64,000 nt of DNA from Rubritepida flocculans DSM 14296 (GTDB lineage: Bacteria; Pseudomonadota; Alphaproteobacteria; Acetobacterales; Acetobacteraceae). The notes below the pieces were generated by a model. The model had not been told where the DNA came from, did not search any database, and saw nothing but the letters and a program-made list of their open reading frames with translations. The position numbers and the translations under genes were made by a program. Shown one piece after another: positions 28,682-37,358 of the stretch (positions are counted from its first letter, which is position 1; every line of letters starts with the position of its first letter). The stretch is from positions 124,001 through 188,000 of the forward strand of contig NZ_AUDH01000004.1 of NCBI RefSeq assembly GCF_000425365.1, in the 5' to 3' direction.

Positions 28682-29200
28682 ATGCTTGTCCGCGACAGCC
28701 GGGAGGGGGACATCCCGGCCCTCACCGCCATCTACGCCCACTGGGTGCGGCACGGCCGCGCGAGCTTCGAACTCGCCTCACCCTCGGACGCCGAGATGGC
28801 CCGGCGCAGGCGGGCCGTGCTCGATCAGGGCTATGACCACCTGGTGGCCGAGACGAGCGGGCGGCTGCTCGGCTACGCCTATGCGGCGGCCTTCCGCACC
28901 CGTCCCGCCTATCGCTTCACCGTCGAGAACAGCGTCTATGTGGCGCCCGGGCTGCACCGCAAGGGCGCGGGACGGGCGCTGATGGCCGAGCTCATCGCGC
29001 GCTGCACCGCCAAGGGCTTCCGGCTGATGGTGGCCGTGATCGGCGACAGCGCCAACGCGGCCTCGATCGGCCTGCACGCGGCCATGGGCTTCCGGCACGC
29101 CGGGCTGCTGCCCGGCACGGGCTGGAAGCACGGGCAATGGGTGGACACGGTGCTCATGACCCGCCCCCTGGGGGAGGGAACCGCCAGCCCGCCAGAGTGA
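28682..29200 (+). CDS. GNAT N-acetyltransferase, Pat/MnaT-like
   Basis: 172-aa GNAT protein similar to the phosphinothricin/methionine-sulfone acetyltransferase group. The IYAHWVRHGRASFE start and ENSVYVAPGLHRKGAGRALM (acetyl-CoA loop) are typical. The GFRHAGLLPGTGWKHGQWVD ending is characteristic of this subgroup. It acetylates small amino-acid-like amines in characterised members; the natural substrate here is unknown. Single gene, transcribed toward the aminotransferase, with hairpins between the two 3' ends. Confidence 0.9.
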   Translation: MLVRDSREGDIPALTAIYAHWVRHGRASFELASPSDAEMARRRRAVLDQGYDHLVAETSGRLLGYAYAAAFRTRPAYRFTVENSVYVAPGLHRKGAGRALMAELIARCTAKGFRLMVAVIGDSANAASIGLHAAMGFRHAGLLPGTGWKHGQWVDTVLMTRPLGEGTASPPE

Positions 29201-29251
29201 TGCGGGCGGCGGTCACGCCGGACGTGTCGCGCACGCCGGGTTGCCACCACT

Positions 29252-29357
29252 CAACGCGGCAAGCCGCGTTGGGGCCCGGTGGGGCGGCGGCGCGCCAAAA
29301 CAGGGAAACACCAGCGGCCGCGCCGCCTTCTCACGAGTCAAGGCAAGCGGCCGCTGG
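29252..29357. terminator. Two strong hairpins between convergent genes
   Basis: A 9-bp perfect inverted repeat CAACGCGGC/GCCGCGTTG lies at 29252-29271. A larger stem, CCAGCGGCCGC (29311-29321) with GCGGCCGCTGG (29347-29357), has an inner GCCTT/AAGGC pairing around a 10-nt loop. On the minus strand the second stem is followed by TGTTTCCCTGTTTTGG. They probably serve as transcription barriers between the GNAT and aminotransferase genes. Confidence 0.6.
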
Positions 29358-29374
29358 TATGCATCGCCTGCCGC

Positions 29375-30562
29375 CTAGACCGCGTTGCCGATGAGGTAGT
29401 CCATCGCCGCGCGGGCGCCGCCGGCCTTGTGCGGCACGCCGGCCACGGCGAGCCCCATCTCCACGCCCGAGAGCGTGCCCATCAGCGCCAGGTCGTTGAA
29501 GTCGCCCAGATGGCCGATGCGGAACACGCGGTCGTTGAGCTGGCCGAGCCCGTTGCCGAGGCTCATGTTGAACTTCTCCAGGATCGCGGCGCGCAGCGCG
29601 TTGGCCGAGTGCCCCTCGGGCAGGCGCACCGCGGTCAGGCTCGAGGAATAGTGCCGCGGCTCGGCGCACTGGATCTCGAGGCCCCAGGCGCGCACGGCGC
29701 GGCGCGTGGCCTCGGCGTGCCGGTCGTGACGGGCGAAGACGTTCTGCAGCCCCTCCTCGAGCAGCATGTCCACCGCCGCGTCGAGCGCGTAGAGCATGTT
29801 GGTGGCCGGCGTGTAGGGGAAGTAGCCGGTGGCGTTGGCGGCCAGCATCGGCTTCCAGTCCCAGAAGCTGCGCGGCAGCCTCGCCGTCTCGCTGGCCTTG
29901 AGCGCCTTGGCGCTGATCGCGTTGAAGCTGAGGCCCGGCGGCAGCATCAGCCCCTTCTGCGAGCCCGCCACCGTCACGTCCACGCCCCATTCCTCGTGCC
30001 GGTAGTCGATGGAGGCGAGCGAGGAGATGGTGTCCACGAGCAGCAGCGCGGGATGGCCCGCGGCGTCGAGCGCGCGGCGCACCTCGTCGATGCGCGAGGT
30101 GCAGCCCGTGCTCGTCTCGTTGTGCACGACGCAGACGGCCTTGATCTCCTGCGCCTTGTCCTCGCGCAGCCGGGCTTCGATCTGCTCGGGGTCGGCGCCG
30201 CGGCGCCAGTCGCCCTTCAGGAACTCGGGGCGCAGGCCGAGGCGCTCGGCCATCTCGCGCCAGAGGCTGGCGAACCAGCCCGTCTCGCACATCAGCACGC
30301 GGTCCCCGGGCGAGAGGGTGTTGACGAGCGCCGCCTCCCACGCACCGGTGCCGGAGGCGGGGTAGATCACCACGGGCCCCGAGGTCTGGAACACGGCCCG
30401 CACCTTCTCCAGCAGCGCGAGGCCGAGCTTGCCGAAATCCGGCCCGCGGTGGTCCATGGTCGGGTTGTCCATGGCGCGCAGCACGCGGTCGGGCACGTTG
30501 GTGGGCCCGGGGATCTGCAGGAAGTGGCGGCCGGCGACGGGCTTGGACTGGTAGTAGGCCAT
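29375..30562 (-). CDS. Serine-glyoxylate aminotransferase-type class V PLP enzyme
   Basis: 395-aa class V aminotransferase. The N-terminal FLQIPGPTNVPDRVLRAMD and the PASGTGAWEAALVNTL block are typical of serine-glyoxylate/alanine-glyoxylate enzymes. The PLP lysine lies in DVTVAGSQKGLMLPPGLSFN. It likely transfers the amino group of serine (or alanine) to glyoxylate, giving glycine and hydroxypyruvate. Start: ATG at 30562 with AGGAG upstream. It is divergent from an FAD/Fe-S oxidase gene, which could generate glyoxylate or consume its products (inference). Substrate preference not provable from sequence alone. Confidence 0.88.
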   Translation of the reverse strand: MAYYQSKPVAGRHFLQIPGPTNVPDRVLRAMDNPTMDHRGPDFGKLGLALLEKVRAVFQTSGPVVIYPASGTGAWEAALVNTLSPGDRVLMCETGWFASLWREMAERLGLRPEFLKGDWRRGADPEQIEARLREDKAQEIKAVCVVHNETSTGCTSRIDEVRRALDAAGHPALLLVDTISSLASIDYRHEEWGVDVTVAGSQKGLMLPPGLSFNAISAKALKASETARLPRSFWDWKPMLAANATGYFPYTPATNMLYALDAAVDMLLEEGLQNVFARHDRHAEATRRAVRAWGLEIQCAEPRHYSSSLTAVRLPEGHSANALRAAILEKFNMSLGNGLGQLNDRVFRIGHLGDFNDLALMGTLSGVEMGLAVAGVPHKAGGARAAMDYLIGNAV

Positions 30563-30677
30563 GGGGCGCTCCTCGTGACGCCGCCGCTGTGCCACGGCGC
30601 GGGCCGCGCGCCAAATGAGTTCCGCTTCTCGCGCCCATGAGCATGATCCATGTGACGCGGCGCGCGCGCGGGGCTAG

Positions 30678-33569
30678 ATGCGGGGCATGAACGCCATCGC
30701 CGCCCGCATCGGGGATTCCCGCCTCGCCGAACGCCTGCGCCGCGAGACGGCGGGGGAAGTCCTGTTCACCCCCGCCGACCGCGGCCGCTACGCGACGGAT
30801 GCGAGCATCTACCAGATGGAGCCCATCGGCGTGCTCGTGCCGCGCAGCGTCGCGGACGTGGAGGCGGCCATGGCGATCTGCCGCGAGGAGGGCATCCCCG
30901 TGCTGCCGCGCGGGGGCGGCACCTCGCAATGCGGGCAGACGGTGAACCGCGCCCTCGTGCTCGACTGCACGAAGCACCTGCGCCGCGTGCTGCAGGTGGA
31001 GGGCGAGACGGCGCGGGTGGAGCCGGGCATCGCCCTTGGCGCGCTGAACGAGGCGCTGCGCCCGCGGGGCCTGTTCTTCCCCGTGGACCCCTCCACCTGG
31101 CAGCGCTGCACCATCGGCGGCATGGCGGGCAACAACTCCTGCGGCGCGAAGTCCATCCGCTACGGGCTGATGGCCGACAACGTGCGCGCCATCGAGGCCG
31201 TCCTCGCCGACGGCTCGCGCCATGTCTTCGGCGAGGGCAGTCCGCGCACGGAGCTCATCGCGCGGCTGCACGCGCTCGGCGCGCGCGAGGCCGCCGAGAT
31301 CGCCGCGCGCTTCCCCGCGCAGCTTCGCCGCGTGGGCGGCTACAACCTCGATGCGCTGACGCCCGAGGCGCGCGGCGCGAACCCCGCGCCGGGCGAGGTG
31401 GGGCGCGGCAACCTCGCGCGGCTCCTGGTGGGCAGCGAGGGCACGCTTGCCTTCTCCGCCGCGCTCGAGCTGCGGCTCTGGCCCATCAAGCCGCGCAAGG
31501 TGGTGGGCATCTGCCAGTTCCCGAGCTTCCGCCGCGCGATGGAGGCGGCGAAGCACCTGGTCACGCTCGACCCCGAGGCGGTGGAACTGGTGGACCGCAC
31601 GATGATCGAGCTCGGCCGCTCCATCCCGCTGTATCGGCCGATCATCGAGCGCATGCTGATCGGCGAGCCGGACAGCCTGCTCATCGTCGAGTTCCACGGC
31701 CACGAGGACGGGCCGCTGCTCGAAGCGCTCGACCGCCTGGAGGAGATGATGGGCGACCTCGGCCTGCCGAGGATGGTGGTGCGCGCCACCGACGCCGCCT
31801 TCCAGGCCGGGATCGCGGAGGTGCGCGAGGCCGGCCTCAACATCATGATGAGCATGAAGGGCGACGCGAAGCCCGTCTCCTTCATCGAGGACGCCGCCGT
31901 CAGCCTCGAGGACCTGCCCGACTACACCGAGCGCCTCACCGCCGTCTTCGAGCGGCACGGCGTGAAGGGCACCTGGTATGCGCATGCGAGCGTGGGCTGC
32001 CTGCATGTGCGCCCCGTGCTGAACATGAAGGACGGCGCCGACGTGCGCCGCATGCGCGAGATCGCGGAGGAGTGCTTCGCGCTCGTGCGCGAATACAAGG
32101 GCAGCCATTCGGGCGAGCATGGCGACGGGATCGTGCGTTCGGAGTTCCACGCGCCGATGTTCGGCGCGCGCCTTGTGCGCGCCTTCGAGGCGGTGAAGGA
32201 CGCCTTCGACCCGCAGGGCCTGCTCAACCCGGGGCGCATCGTCCGCGCCCCGCGCATGGATGACCGGAGCCTCTTCCGCTACGGACCGGGCTACGCGGCG
32301 GATGAGCGGATCACGCCCGTCCTCGACTGGAGCGCCTATCCGGGCCCGCAGGGCGGCCTGCTCGGCGCGGTCGAGATGTGCAACAACAACGGCACCTGCC
32401 GGAAGTTCGACGCGAACGTGATGTGCCCCTCCTACCGCGTGACGCGGGACGAGCAGCACCTCACCCGCGGCCGGGCGAACACGCTGCGCCTCGCGCTCAC
32501 CGGCCAGATCCCGGGCGGGCTCGCGGGCGAGGCGGTGCAGGAGGCGATGAGCCTCTGCGTCTCCTGCAAGGGCTGCCGGCGCGAATGCCCGACGGGCGTG
32601 GACATGGCGCGGCTGAAGATCGAGGCGCTGGCCGCGCGCAACGCGGCCCGCGGCGTTCCGCTGAAGGAGCGCCTGATCGCGACGCTGCCGCGCTGGGCGG
32701 GGCTCGCCTCGCGGCTGCCCTTCCTCGCCAACCTGCGCGAGCGCGTGCCGGTGCTCGCGCGCCTCGGCGAGCGCTGGATCGGCCTCAGCGCCGAACGCCG
32801 CCTGCCGCGCTTCCGCCGCGACATCTTCCGCGACGCGGAGGCCAGCGCCCGCGGGGGCGCGCGCGAGGTGCTGCTCTTCGCCGACTGCTTCAACCGCCAC
32901 TTCGAGCCCGAGAACCTGCGCGCCGCCGTGCGCGTGCTCGCCGCCGCGGGCTGTACGGTGAAGCCCGCCGCCGCCGGGGGGCGGCCGCTCTGCTGCGGCC
33001 GGACCCGGCTCGCGGCCGGCATGGTGGAGGAGGCGCGGGCCGAGGCGCGGCGCACCCTGGCGGCGCTGTCGGCCTCGGATGCCCCGGTGATCGGCCTCGA
33101 ACCCTCCTGCCTGATGACGCTGCGCGACGAGTTCCTGGCCCTGCTGCCGGGGCCCGAGACGGAAGCCCTGGCGCGCCGCGCCTTCCTCGCCACCGAGTTC
33201 CTGGAGCGCGAGGGCGGGCTGCCCGCGCTGCGCCCCGTCGCGCCCGCGGCGCACATCCACGGCCACTGCCACCAGAAGGCCTTCGGGGCCTTACCCGCCG
33301 CGGTGAAGGCGCTGCGCCGCATCCCCGACCTAGCGGTGACGCCCATCGCCTCCTCATGCTGCGGCATGGCGGGGGCCTTCGGCTACGACGCGAAGAACCT
33401 CGAGGCCTCGAAGGCGATGGCGGAGCTCTCCCTGCTGCCCGCGGTGCGCGCCGCCGCGCCGGAGCACCTGATCGTCGCCGACGGAACCTCCTGCCGCCAC
33501 CAGATCGCGGAGCTCTCGGGGCGGGAGGCGCTGCACTCCATCCGCGTGATCGAGCGGGCCCTGCCATGA
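30678..33569 (+). CDS. FAD-linked 2-hydroxyacid dehydrogenase with Fe-S and CCG domains (GlcD-GlpC-type fusion)
   Basis: 963-aa multidomain oxidoreductase. The N-terminal FAD_binding_4 domain has LPRGGGTSQCGQTVNRALVL and GMAGNNSCGAKSIRYG. A GlcD C-terminal FAD-linked cap follows, ending near SGEHGDGIVRSEFHAPMFG. Two Fe-S clusters are indicated by CNNNGTCRKFDANVMCP and CVSCKGCRRECP. The C-terminus is a CCG domain (HCHQKAFGALPAA, SSCCGMAGAFGY). Characterised relatives oxidise D-lactate, D-2-hydroxyglutarate or glycolate and pass electrons to the respiratory chain. The substrate here is open. An ATG at 30687 is an equally good start. The stop overlaps the DUF924 gene by 4 nt. Confidence 0.93.
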   Translation: MRGMNAIAARIGDSRLAERLRRETAGEVLFTPADRGRYATDASIYQMEPIGVLVPRSVADVEAAMAICREEGIPVLPRGGGTSQCGQTVNRALVLDCTKHLRRVLQVEGETARVEPGIALGALNEALRPRGLFFPVDPSTWQRCTIGGMAGNNSCGAKSIRYGLMADNVRAIEAVLADGSRHVFGEGSPRTELIARLHALGAREAAEIAARFPAQLRRVGGYNLDALTPEARGANPAPGEVGRGNLARLLVGSEGTLAFSAALELRLWPIKPRKVVGICQFPSFRRAMEAAKHLVTLDPEAVELVDRTMIELGRSIPLYRPIIERMLIGEPDSLLIVEFHGHEDGPLLEALDRLEEMMGDLGLPRMVVRATDAAFQAGIAEVREAGLNIMMSMKGDAKPVSFIEDAAVSLEDLPDYTERLTAVFERHGVKGTWYAHASVGCLHVRPVLNMKDGADVRRMREIAEECFALVREYKGSHSGEHGDGIVRSEFHAPMFGARLVRAFEAVKDAFDPQGLLNPGRIVRAPRMDDRSLFRYGPGYAADERITPVLDWSAYPGPQGGLLGAVEMCNNNGTCRKFDANVMCPSYRVTRDEQHLTRGRANTLRLALTGQIPGGLAGEAVQEAMSLCVSCKGCRRECPTGVDMARLKIEALAARNAARGVPLKERLIATLPRWAGLASRLPFLANLRERVPVLARLGERWIGLSAERRLPRFRRDIFRDAEASARGGAREVLLFADCFNRHFEPENLRAAVRVLAAAGCTVKPAAAGGRPLCCGRTRLAAGMVEEARAEARRTLAALSASDAPVIGLEPSCLMTLRDEFLALLPGPETEALARRAFLATEFLEREGGLPALRPVAPAAHIHGHCHQKAFGALPAAVKALRRIPDLAVTPIASSCCGMAGAFGYDAKNLEASKAMAELSLLPAVRAAAPEHLIVADGTSCRHQIAELSGREALHSIRVIERALP

Positions 33570-34135
33570 TCGCCGACATCCTGGCGTTCTGGTTCGCCGA
33601 CGGGCCCGACGTCTTCCGCCCCGCCTGGTTCGCCAAGGATCCCGCCTTCGACGAGGCGATCCGCCCCCGGTTCGGCGCGCTGCTGGCCCCCGGACGGGAG
33701 GGGGCGCTGGATGGCTGGGCCGCCACGCCGGAGGGGGCGCTGGCGCTGTTCCTGGTGCTCGACCAGTTCCCGCGCAACCTCCATCGCGGCGCGCCCGAGG
33801 CCTTCGCGAGCGACGCCCATGCGCTGGCCCTGGCGCGGCGCCTCGTGCCGGGCGCGCGGATGGACCTCGCCCTCGCGCCCACCCAGCGGATCTTCCTCTA
33901 CCTGCCCTTCGAGCACGCCGAGGAGATGCCCGCGCAGGATCTCTCCGTCGCGCTGTTCGAGGGGCTGCGCGACCACCCCGCCCATGCCCGCCCGAACGGG
34001 ACCATCGACTACGCCTGGCGCCACCGGGACGTGATCGCCCGCTTCGGCCGCTTCCCCCACCGCAACGCCGCGCTGGGGCGCGAGAGCACGGCAGCGGAAC
34101 TGACCTACCTCGCCCAACCCGGAGCTGGATTCTGA
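33566..34135 (+). CDS. DUF924 family protein
   Basis: 189-aa protein of the DUF924 family, recognised by ADILAFWFADGPDVFRPAWF at the N-terminus, LVLDQFPRNLHRGAPEAFAS, and YLPFEHAEEMPAQDLSVALF. It is all-helical with a TPR-like fold in known structures; the biochemical role is not established. The ATG overlaps the preceding oxidoreductase stop (ATGA), and its own stop overlaps the GST start by one base (TGATG), so three genes form an operon. Confidence 0.88.
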   Translation: MIADILAFWFADGPDVFRPAWFAKDPAFDEAIRPRFGALLAPGREGALDGWAATPEGALALFLVLDQFPRNLHRGAPEAFASDAHALALARRLVPGARMDLALAPTQRIFLYLPFEHAEEMPAQDLSVALFEGLRDHPAHARPNGTIDYAWRHRDVIARFGRFPHRNAALGRESTAAELTYLAQPGAGF

Positions 34136-34740
34136 TGAAGCTGATCGGCCGCACCCTCTCGCCCTTCGTCCGACGCGTGGCGGCGACGCTGAACTTCTAC
34201 GGCCTGGAGTGGGAGGCGCTGCCGCTCTCCACCGTGACCGACGGGGCGGAGATCGCACGCCACAACCCGCTCGGCCGGGTGCCCGCCCTTGTGCTGGCCG
34301 ATGGCGAGGTGCTGGTGGATTCCGCCGCCATCCTCGACCACCTGGACAGCCTGGCCGGCCCCGCCGCGCTGACGCCGCCCGCGGGGGCCGAGCGGCGCGC
34401 GGTGCTGCGCGCGGTGGCGCTCGGCGTGGGGGCGGCCGAGAAATCCGTCCAGGCCTATTACGAGACGCAGCGCCGGCCCGAGGCCCTGCGCTGGGCCGAG
34501 GGGGCGGAGAAGCTGATCGAGCAGGCGCGCGGCGGCTTCGCGGCGCTGGAGGCGATGCTGGAGGGGGGCTTCCTCTGCCTCGGCCGGCTCACTCAGGCGG
34601 ATGTGACGGCGGTGATCGCCCTCGACTTCGCCGACAAGGTGCTGCCCGCGTTGGGCGAGGGGCGCTATCGCAGGCTTCGGGCGCTCAGTGCGCGGCTGAA
34701 CGCGGACCCGCGCGTGGGAGGCACCCGATTCGCCACGTGA
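34135..34740 (+). CDS. Glutathione S-transferase family protein
   Basis: 201-aa GST. The thioredoxin-like N-domain starts MKLIGRTLSPFVRRVAATLN with Ser at the usual catalytic Ser/Tyr position, followed by NPLGRVPALVLADGEVLVDS (cis-Pro and Ser-Asp glutathione contacts). The C-terminal helical domain includes the N-capping box in LTQADVTAVIALDFA. Last gene of the FAD oxidase-DUF924-GST operon. Substrate unknown; likely detoxification or thiol exchange. Confidence 0.88.
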   Translation: MKLIGRTLSPFVRRVAATLNFYGLEWEALPLSTVTDGAEIARHNPLGRVPALVLADGEVLVDSAAILDHLDSLAGPAALTPPAGAERRAVLRAVALGVGAAEKSVQAYYETQRRPEALRWAEGAEKLIEQARGGFAALEAMLEGGFLCLGRLTQADVTAVIALDFADKVLPALGEGRYRRLRALSARLNADPRVGGTRFAT

Positions 34741-34932
34741 TTTCCAAGGCTTGGCGCTAACGTTTCGTTCACGAATTGTTGCAACACTCCCGGCGAGGGC
34801 CAAAATCGCCTTTTCCGACAAGGGAGATCGGAAAAACTGTTGTGCAGCGCAGCAAATACGTCTTGAATCCTGACCTGCGCGCCGCATAGTGCGGATCAAA
34901 GCGGGAATCGCGGCACGGCCCATCCACCTGAT

Positions 34933-34957
34933 CCGCTTCCCCACGCCGGGGAAGCGG
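34933..34957. promoter_or_regulatory. Hairpin 25 bp upstream of the DUF1194 gene
   Basis: CCGCTTCCCC (34933-34942) and GGGGAAGCGG (34948-34957) form a perfect 10-bp stem with a 5-nt loop. This lies within the 242-bp gap that separates the GST operon from the DUF1194 gene. It could be a terminator for the GST operon or a structure in the DUF1194 5' leader. A separate 10-bp palindrome, TGTTGCAACA, is at 34777-34786 in an AT-rich stretch, and could be an operator. Confidence 0.5.
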
Positions 34958-34982
34958 ACCGATCTGGAGACTGAGGGATCCG

Positions 34983-35723
34983 ATGCACCGTCGCCGCCTC
35001 CTCGCCGCCGCCCTCGCCGCCCCCGCCTTTCTTCGCGCCGCCCCTGCTCGCGCCCTCGAACCTGTGGACGTGGAGCTGGTGCTCGCGGTCGATGTCTCGC
35101 GTTCGGTGGACGCCGAGGAGATGGAGATGCAGTTCAAGGGCTATGCCGCCGCCTTTCGCGACCAGCGCATGATCGAGGCATTGACCCGCGGCCCGCTGGG
35201 GCAGATCGCCGTGACCCTCTTCACTTGGTCCGACTGGAACATCCAGGAGCATCTGATTCCCTGGATGAAGCTCGACGGCGCCGAGGCCTGCGAGCGCTTC
35301 GCCCGCGCGGTGGACGCCGCCCCGCGCCGGACGCACCTCTACACCTCCATCTCCGGGGCCATCGACTTCGCCGCTCGCCTGTTCGGCCAAGGCTATGAGG
35401 GCACGCGGCGGGTGGTGGACATCTCAGGCGATGGCATCAACAACTCCGGCCGCGACGTGGAACTCGCCCGGCGAGACGCGCTGGAACAGGGCATCGTGCT
35501 CAACGGCCTTGCGGTTCTCGACCGCACGCCACCGCCACCGGGGCTCGGTCTGCAGCAGCCCTTGGACGAGTATTTCCGCGAGCGTGTGATCGGCGGGCCG
35601 GGCGCTTTCCTCATGGTCGCGGAGGGCTATGAGGCCTTCGAGCAGGCAGTGCGCTGCAAGATCATTCGGGAAATCGCCCTCGCCCCTGTGCCCGGGCCTG
35701 AGGTGGAGCGGGCCTTCGCCTGA
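34983..35723 (+). CDS. DUF1194 family secreted protein with von Willebrand A-like fold
   Basis: 246-aa secreted protein. The N-terminus has a twin-arginine-like start (MHRRRLLAAALAAPAFLRAA) and cleavage near ARA-LEP. The mature domain begins with VELVLAVDVSRSVDAEE, where DVSRS is the DxSxS metal-binding motif of VWA domains. TSISGAIDFAARLF and VVDISGDGINNSGRDVE follow. DUF1194 proteins are widespread in alphaproteobacteria without an assigned role. It probably binds a divalent metal and a partner protein in the periplasm. Monocistronic by layout. Confidence 0.88.
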   Translation: MHRRRLLAAALAAPAFLRAAPARALEPVDVELVLAVDVSRSVDAEEMEMQFKGYAAAFRDQRMIEALTRGPLGQIAVTLFTWSDWNIQEHLIPWMKLDGAEACERFARAVDAAPRRTHLYTSISGAIDFAARLFGQGYEGTRRVVDISGDGINNSGRDVELARRDALEQGIVLNGLAVLDRTPPPPGLGLQQPLDEYFRERVIGGPGAFLMVAEGYEAFEQAVRCKIIREIALAPVPGPEVERAFA

Positions 35724-35806
35724 ATGGCCAAACGTATGGAACACGCCAAGTGGGCAGGCGGCTGGTTGCCGAAACAAAAGCTTACCAGCCGCCGCTCCGT
35801 GCGACG

Positions 35807-36337
35807 CTACCGGGCTCGTCGCACCGGGCGAGGCTCCTCGGCGCGGACCTCGACGCGCCGGCTCTCCACGCTTTCGAAGCCCGGAATCGGGCCGCGCGAG
35901 ATGATGCGGATGCGCTGCGGCGGAACGCCCTTTTCCACCAGGGTGTCGCGCACGATCTGGGCCCGCAGCCGCGAGAGAAGCCGGTTCGCTTCGCCCGACC
36001 CGCGCGGGGCGGTGTAGCCGATCACGAGCACATTCTGCCGCGGATGCTCGCGCGCGATCTGCGCCACGCGCGTCAGCCCCTCCATCGCAGGTTCCTGGAT
36101 GGCGGCCGACCATGCCTCGAAGAACACGACGAAGGCGCGGTCGCTCGGCACATCCGTACCGGGGGCCGGCACGGGCGGTGTGGCGGGCGGCCCTGCGGCG
36201 GGCTGATCGCCGACAAGGGTGGGGCTCGGGAAGCGCGTCTCGGAGACCGGCTGGGTGCAGGCGGAGAGCAGGCCGAGCAGCGCCGCGACGCCTGCCGCCT
36301 GGATCCTGCCCCTGGAGATGCTGTGCGCGCTGGGCAT
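35807..36337 (-). CDS. OmpA-like lipoprotein
   Basis: 176-aa lipoprotein. A hydrophobic signal ends in the lipobox LLSAC (Cys27), followed by a ~35-residue Pro/Ala-rich linker. A C-terminal OmpA-type peptidoglycan-binding domain follows: FVVFFEAWSAAI, VLVIGYTAPRGSGEANRLLS and LVEKGVPPQRIRIISRGPIP. Membership is supported by the pattern of helices and the final RVEV strand. It anchors the outer membrane to the peptidoglycan, like Pal relatives. It is separated by 100 bp from the divergent deacetylase gene at 36438; no operon partner is visible. Confidence 0.85.
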   Translation of the reverse strand: MPSAHSISRGRIQAAGVAALLGLLSACTQPVSETRFPSPTLVGDQPAAGPPATPPVPAPGTDVPSDRAFVVFFEAWSAAIQEPAMEGLTRVAQIAREHPRQNVLVIGYTAPRGSGEANRLLSRLRAQIVRDTLVEKGVPPQRIRIISRGPIPGFESVESRRVEVRAEEPRPVRRAR

Positions 36338-36437
36338 GGCTTCGCCTCCTCGGATTCGCGACGCTCCTTGTGCCGCGCCCGGCCGCGCCTGTCACCTCGC
36401 CTTGACCGGCGCGCCGCGATGGCCAAGCTGCCGGGCC

Positions 36438-37358
36438 ATGAGCGCGATCCTCGACGACGGCACCGCCTACCCCCGCGACTTCCTCGGTTATGGGGCGCAT
36501 CCGCCGGATCCGAAATGGCCGAATGGGGCCCGCCTCGCCCTCTCCTTCGTGCTGAACTACGAGGAGGGGGGCGAGAACACGGTGCTCAACGGCGATGCCG
36601 GCAGCGAAATCTACCTGCACGAAGTCCCCGGCGGCGCACCGCTGATCGGCGCGCGCAACCGTACGGTCGAGAGCCAGTTCGACTACGGCGCGCGCGCCGG
36701 CGTCTGGCGGGTGCTGCGCCTCTTCGCCGAGCGCGGCTTGCGCCTCACCGTCTATGCGGTGGGCCGGGCGCTGGAACTCAACCCGACAGTGGCGCGCGCT
36801 TTTGCCGAACAGGGCCATGAGGTGGCGAGCCATGGCTGGCGCTGGATCGACTACCACGCGGTGCCGGAGGCGCAGGAGCGCGCGGAGATCGCCCGCTGCG
36901 TGGAAACCATCGAGCGGCTCTGCGGGCGGCGGCCGGTGGGCTGGTACACGGGGCGGATCTCGCCCAACACGCGCCGTCTCGTCGCCGAGCACGGCGGCTT
37001 CCTCTACGACAGCGACGCCTATGACGACGACCTGCCGCATTATGTGAATGTCGCGGGCAAGCCGCATCTCATCCTGCCATACACGCTCGACAACAACGAC
37101 ATGAAGTTCGCGGTTCCGCCCGGTTTCGGCGATCCGGATGGCTTCGAGCGCCACTTGCGCGACGCCTTCGACCTGCTGCGTGCGGAGGGCGGGCGCATGA
37201 TGAGCGTCGGCCTGCACTGCCGCCTGGTGGGGCGGCCGGGCCGGGCCGCGGCGCTGGCGCGCTTCCTCGACCATGTGCGCGCGGCCGGCGATGTCTGGGT
37301 GGCGACGCGCGAGGAAATCGCGCGCCACTGGTGGGCCACTCACCCGCCGGGCAGATAG
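36438..37358 (+). CDS. puuE: Allantoinase PuuE-type polysaccharide deacetylase-fold protein
   Basis: 306-aa NodB-fold hydrolase. It opens with YPRDFLGYGAHPPDPKWPNG, the allantoinase (PuuE) opening, then LNYEEGGENTVLNGD and SQFDYGARAGVWRVLRLF. HEVASHGWRWIDYH holds the metal-binding His residues, and YDSDAYDDDLPHYV follows. PuuE converts allantoin to allantoate in purine degradation. Length matches the family (about 300-310 aa). No other purine-degradation gene is nearby. Its 3' end overlaps the convergent glycosyltransferase gene by 19 nt. Confidence 0.85.
   Translation: MSAILDDGTAYPRDFLGYGAHPPDPKWPNGARLALSFVLNYEEGGENTVLNGDAGSEIYLHEVPGGAPLIGARNRTVESQFDYGARAGVWRVLRLFAERGLRLTVYAVGRALELNPTVARAFAEQGHEVASHGWRWIDYHAVPEAQERAEIARCVETIERLCGRRPVGWYTGRISPNTRRLVAEHGGFLYDSDAYDDDLPHYVNVAGKPHLILPYTLDNNDMKFAVPPGFGDPDGFERHLRDAFDLLRAEGGRMMSVGLHCRLVGRPGRAAALARFLDHVRAAGDVWVATREEIARHWWATHPPGR

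Noticed and set aside
29331-33272. A 1313-codon open frame on the minus strand
   Set aside because: It is antisense to the FAD/Fe-S oxidoreductase and in part out of frame with the aminotransferase; the product is His/Arg/Ala-rich with no motif, as expected from GC-rich codon bias.
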